NCBI RefSeq assembly: GCF_903944925.1
Contig: NZ_CAJATU010000123.1
Location: 248,001-312,000 of the forward strand
DNA: 64,000 nt
Source: an uncultured Rhodopila sp.
Lineage (GTDB): Bacteria > Pseudomonadota > Alphaproteobacteria > Acetobacterales > Acetobacteraceae
Direction of reading: 5' to 3'
Below, piece by piece: positions 62,280-64,000 of the stretch. The notes under the pieces are model-generated. The model worked only from the letters and a program-made list of their open reading frames with translations, was not told the DNA's origin and did not search any database. The translations under genes were made by a program, and so were the position numbers. Numbering within the stretch: the first letter of the stretch is position 1; each line of letters starts with the position of its first letter.

Positions 62280-63437
62280 CTATTGTCGCGCGTAGCGGCG
62301 CAGTTGGTCCGGGTCGAGCGTGATACCCAGGCCCGGGCCGATCGGCAGGTGGATCTGGAAATCCTCGAAACGCAGCGGCTCCGTCACCAGATCGCCGGTG
62401 AGGATCTGCGGGCCAAAATGCTCACAGCCCCAGGTCAGATCGCGCAGTCCGGCGAAGACGTGCAAGTGCGCCGCGGCACCGATGGAGCTTTCCAGCAGGC
62501 AACCGCCATACAGGCCGATACCCGCGGCCCGGGCGACGGCCGCGACATCGCGCGTCGCCAGAAGGCCACCGTGCTTGACCAGTTTCAACGAGACCACATC
62601 GGCCGCGCCGGCACGTGCGACATCCAGCATGTCGTGGCTCGAGAATACGCATTCATCGGCCATCAGCGGCACGGCGGATCGTGTACGCAGGCGCGCCATA
62701 CCGGGAATGTTCCAGGCTGGTAGCGGCTGCTCTACCAGGGTGACGCCAATTTCCGCCAGAATCGGCAGGCAGCGCAGTGCCGTGGTTTCATCCCACGCCT
62801 GATTGGCGTCGACGATCAGGGTTGCCCGGCCTTCCAGCGCGCCGGCGAGCTGGCGCATGCGCGCCATGTCAGCTTCCGGCGTCTTGGCGCCAATCTTGAC
62901 CTTGAAGATGTTGTGCAGGCGGGCGGCAATTTTTCGTTCCGCCTCCTCGATTTCCTGGCCGGGATCGCCGGACGCCAACGTCCAGAGCACCGGCACGCTG
63001 TCGCGCACCACGCCGCCCAGAAGCTGCACCGCGGGCACGCCCAGGGTCTTGCCGACGGCGTCGAACAGCGCGCTTTCAATAGCGCCCTTCGCGGCATTGT
63101 TGCGCTTCGCCGCCTCGTCCATCCGGGCGCGGGCGGCTTCGAAGCGCTCCGCTGCCGCGCCGATGAGAGCGGGTGCCAGGTAGGTATCGATCGTTGCTTT
63201 GATGCCCTCGACGCATTCCTCGCTCCAGCGCGGGCCGCCGAGTGTTGCAGCTTCACCGATGCCGATGACGCCGTTACCAAGGCGCAATTCGACGATGACA
63301 TAGCTCTGCGCGGTGACGGACAGGGAAGACAGCTTATGCTTCCGAACTGTCGGCACATCCACGATTGTGCTCTTGATCTCGCTGATCGTCAGGTCGTGCC
63401 GCAGATCGGTGGGAACGGGGAGGATTGTGTCCGGCAT
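62280..63437 (-). CDS. catB: Muconate cycloisomerase
   Basis: A 385-aa enolase-superfamily enzyme that cyclises cis,cis-muconate to muconolactone. The catalytic K-x-K is in NIFKVKIGAKTP; metal ligands follow in LIVDANQAWDE (Asp), TLVEQPLPAWN (Glu) and PLMADECVFS (Asp); the second catalytic Lys is in VVSLKLVKHGGLL, and the C-terminal GGCLLESSIGAAAHLHVFAG loop is typical of the muconate cycloisomerase subgroup. ATG at 63437 has GGAG 6 nt upstream; longer in-frame starts would run into the terminator hairpin and lack a ribosome binding site. It lies between catA and catC on the minus strand. The ribosome binding site begins 4 nt after the U-tract of an intrinsic terminator following catA, so its expression relative to catA depends on readthrough. 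Confidence 0.93.
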   Translation of the reverse strand: MPDTILPVPTDLRHDLTISEIKSTIVDVPTVRKHKLSSLSVTAQSYVIVELRLGNGVIGIGEAATLGGPRWSEECVEGIKATIDTYLAPALIGAAAERFEAARARMDEAAKRNNAAKGAIESALFDAVGKTLGVPAVQLLGGVVRDSVPVLWTLASGDPGQEIEEAERKIAARLHNIFKVKIGAKTPEADMARMRQLAGALEGRATLIVDANQAWDETTALRCLPILAEIGVTLVEQPLPAWNIPGMARLRTRSAVPLMADECVFSSHDMLDVARAGAADVVSLKLVKHGGLLATRDVAAVARAAGIGLYGGCLLESSIGAAAHLHVFAGLRDLTWGCEHFGPQILTGDLVTEPLRFEDFQIHLPIGPGLGITLDPDQLRRYARQ

Positions 63438-63450
63438 GATTGGCTCCGCG

Positions 63451-63483
63451 AAAAAGCCCGGCCGCCGCCATCGGCGGCCGGGC
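63451..63483 (-). terminator. Perfect intrinsic terminator between catA and catB
   Basis: On the minus strand a 12-bp perfect GC stem, GCCCGGCCGCCG (63483-63472) and CGGCGGCCGGGC (63467-63456), with a 4-nt loop, is followed directly by TTTTT (63455-63451). It starts 6 nt after the catA stop and ends 13 nt before the catB start. Confidence 0.8.
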
Positions 63484-63489
63484 AAGGCG

Positions 63490-64000
63490 TCAGGCGGCTT
63501 CGGCGTGGGCCCGCGTCACCACGGTTTTCGGTGCCACCGCGCTCTCCGGGTGCAACACGAAATCGAAGGTGATCTCGGCGAACGGCGCGTTCAGGCCGCG
63601 AGCGTGGATCGCTGCCTGATCGGTCGAACGCCGCACTTGCGGGATCAAGCCGTCGCGCGTGGCGAAGGCGAAGTCGTCGTGCAGGTAAGCGTCGCCGTCG
63701 ATATTGATCTGCGTCGTCAGCTTACGGTAGTTCGGTGCCGAGACAAAAAAGTGGATATGCGCCGGGCGGTTGCCGTGACGGCCGAGTTGATCCAGCAACT
63801 TCTGTGTCTGGCCATCCGGCGGGCAGCAGTAACCCGATGGCAGGAGAGACCGGAACGTGTAGCGTCCGTCGGCATCGGTTTCGATACGGCGGCGCAGGTT
63901 GTACTTCGGCTGCGACGGATCGAAGAACGAATACCCGCCGAGGGTGTTGGCATGCCAAACATCGACGATCGCCCCCCCGATCGGCTTGCCGTGCATGTCG
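63490..64000 (-). CDS. catA: Catechol 1,2-dioxygenase, C-terminal part (continues beyond the window)
   Basis: The C-terminal 170 or so residues of an intradiol dioxygenase that opens catechol to cis,cis-muconate with a non-haem Fe(III). All four iron ligands can be seen: Tyr in LGGYSFFDPSQ, Tyr in SLLPSGYCCPPDG, and two His in GNRPAHIHFFVSAP. Also typical are YNLRRRIETDADGRYTFRS, LTTQINIDGDAYLHDDFAFA and the C-terminal FDFVLHPES. The frame is open to the window end, with no start in view (MHGKPIGG is internal), so roughly the first half, the dimerising helical domain, is missing. The ligand spacing and PPDG fit catechol dioxygenase rather than protocatechuate dioxygenase, consistent with the neighbouring catB and catC. 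Confidence 0.92.
   Translation of the reverse strand, partial: DMHGKPIGGAIVDVWHANTLGGYSFFDPSQPKYNLRRRIETDADGRYTFRSLLPSGYCCPPDGQTQKLLDQLGRHGNRPAHIHFFVSAPNYRKLTTQINIDGDAYLHDDFAFATRDGLIPQVRRSTDQAAIHARGLNAPFAEITFDFVLHPESAVAPKTVVTRAHAEAA

Noticed and set aside
60996-62723. 575-aa plus-strand frame crossing the Pat-like gene, catC and catB
   Set aside because: It is antisense to three recognisable genes and has a low-complexity translation.
1-64000. CRISPR arrays, tRNA/rRNA genes, insertion sequences and prophage genes
   Set aside because: Scanned by eye for regularly spaced repeats, tRNA-like cloverleafs and transposase/integrase motifs; none was found. Repeats among the KS, AT, KR and ACP domains are paralogous coding sequence, not mobile elements.

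Overview
The window is high-GC bacterial DNA. Genes are packed tightly, starts overlap stops, and GTG/TTG starts are common. A catechol branch of the beta-ketoadipate pathway, a Pat-like CoA-ligase/GNAT acetyltransferase, a pyruvoyl arginine decarboxylase and a PRC-barrel secreted protein suggest a soil or freshwater proteobacterium, most likely an alphaproteobacterium. That placement is inference; no rRNA or other marker gene is present.

Layout. (1) 0.15-1.9 kb: ordinary genes on + (GNAT, pyruvoyl arginine decarboxylase, tyrosine/dual-specificity phosphatase). (2) 1.9-4.4 kb: a gene-poor stretch with apparent gene remnants (one recognisable as the N-terminus of a glycogen debranching enzyme, one possibly a Pit-type phosphate transporter), a 78-aa ORF and a secreted PRC-barrel protein. 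(3) 4.4-5.6 kb: a beta-lactamase-fold serine hydrolase. (4) 6.1-59.1 kb: one continuous + strand biosynthetic operon: type II thioesterase, six one-module type I PKSs, an NRPS, a seventh PKS, a second NRPS, two unusual alpha/beta hydrolases, a Wzx/MATE-type flippase, a phosphopantetheinyl transferase and a methylmalonyl-CoA mutase. (5) 59.2-64 kb, minus strand: the Pat-like acetyltransferase, then catC, catB and catA; catA runs off the window end.

How the operon should work. Gene order and terminal docking segments agree with a linear assembly line: PKS1 (KS-AT-KR-ACP, methylmalonyl-type AT) > PKS2 (KS-AT-DH-ER-KR-ACP) > PKS3 (KS-AT-cMT-ACP, no reduction) > PKS4 (KS-AT-DH-ER-KR-ACP) > PKS5 (KS-degenerate AT-cMT-KR-ACP) > PKS6 (KS-AT-DH-KR-ACP) > NRPS1 (TubC-C-TubC-C-A-PCP, predicted Gly) > PKS7 (KS-AT-KR-PCP-like carrier) > NRPS2 (TubC-C-A-PCP, predicted Gly). 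If colinear, the product is a reduced, C-methylated, unsaturated acyl chain joined to Gly, extended by one acetate with ketoreduction (a 4-amino-3-hydroxybutyryl unit) and ended with a second Gly. The mutase can supply methylmalonyl-CoA, the PPTase activates the carriers, TEII edits them, and the flippase is a candidate exporter. No loading module and no integrated terminal thioesterase are visible, so initiation and release are open questions.

The strongest oddities are: an AT in PKS5 that has lost the nucleophile Ser and the whole subdomain holding the catalytic His while the rest of the protein stays intact; tandem condensation domains in NRPS1 separated by a second, internal TubC-like docking domain; hydrolases with non-canonical nucleophile elbows (GLRLG and GLCSG) next to a flippase; and a perfect intrinsic terminator squeezed between catA and the catB ribosome binding site.
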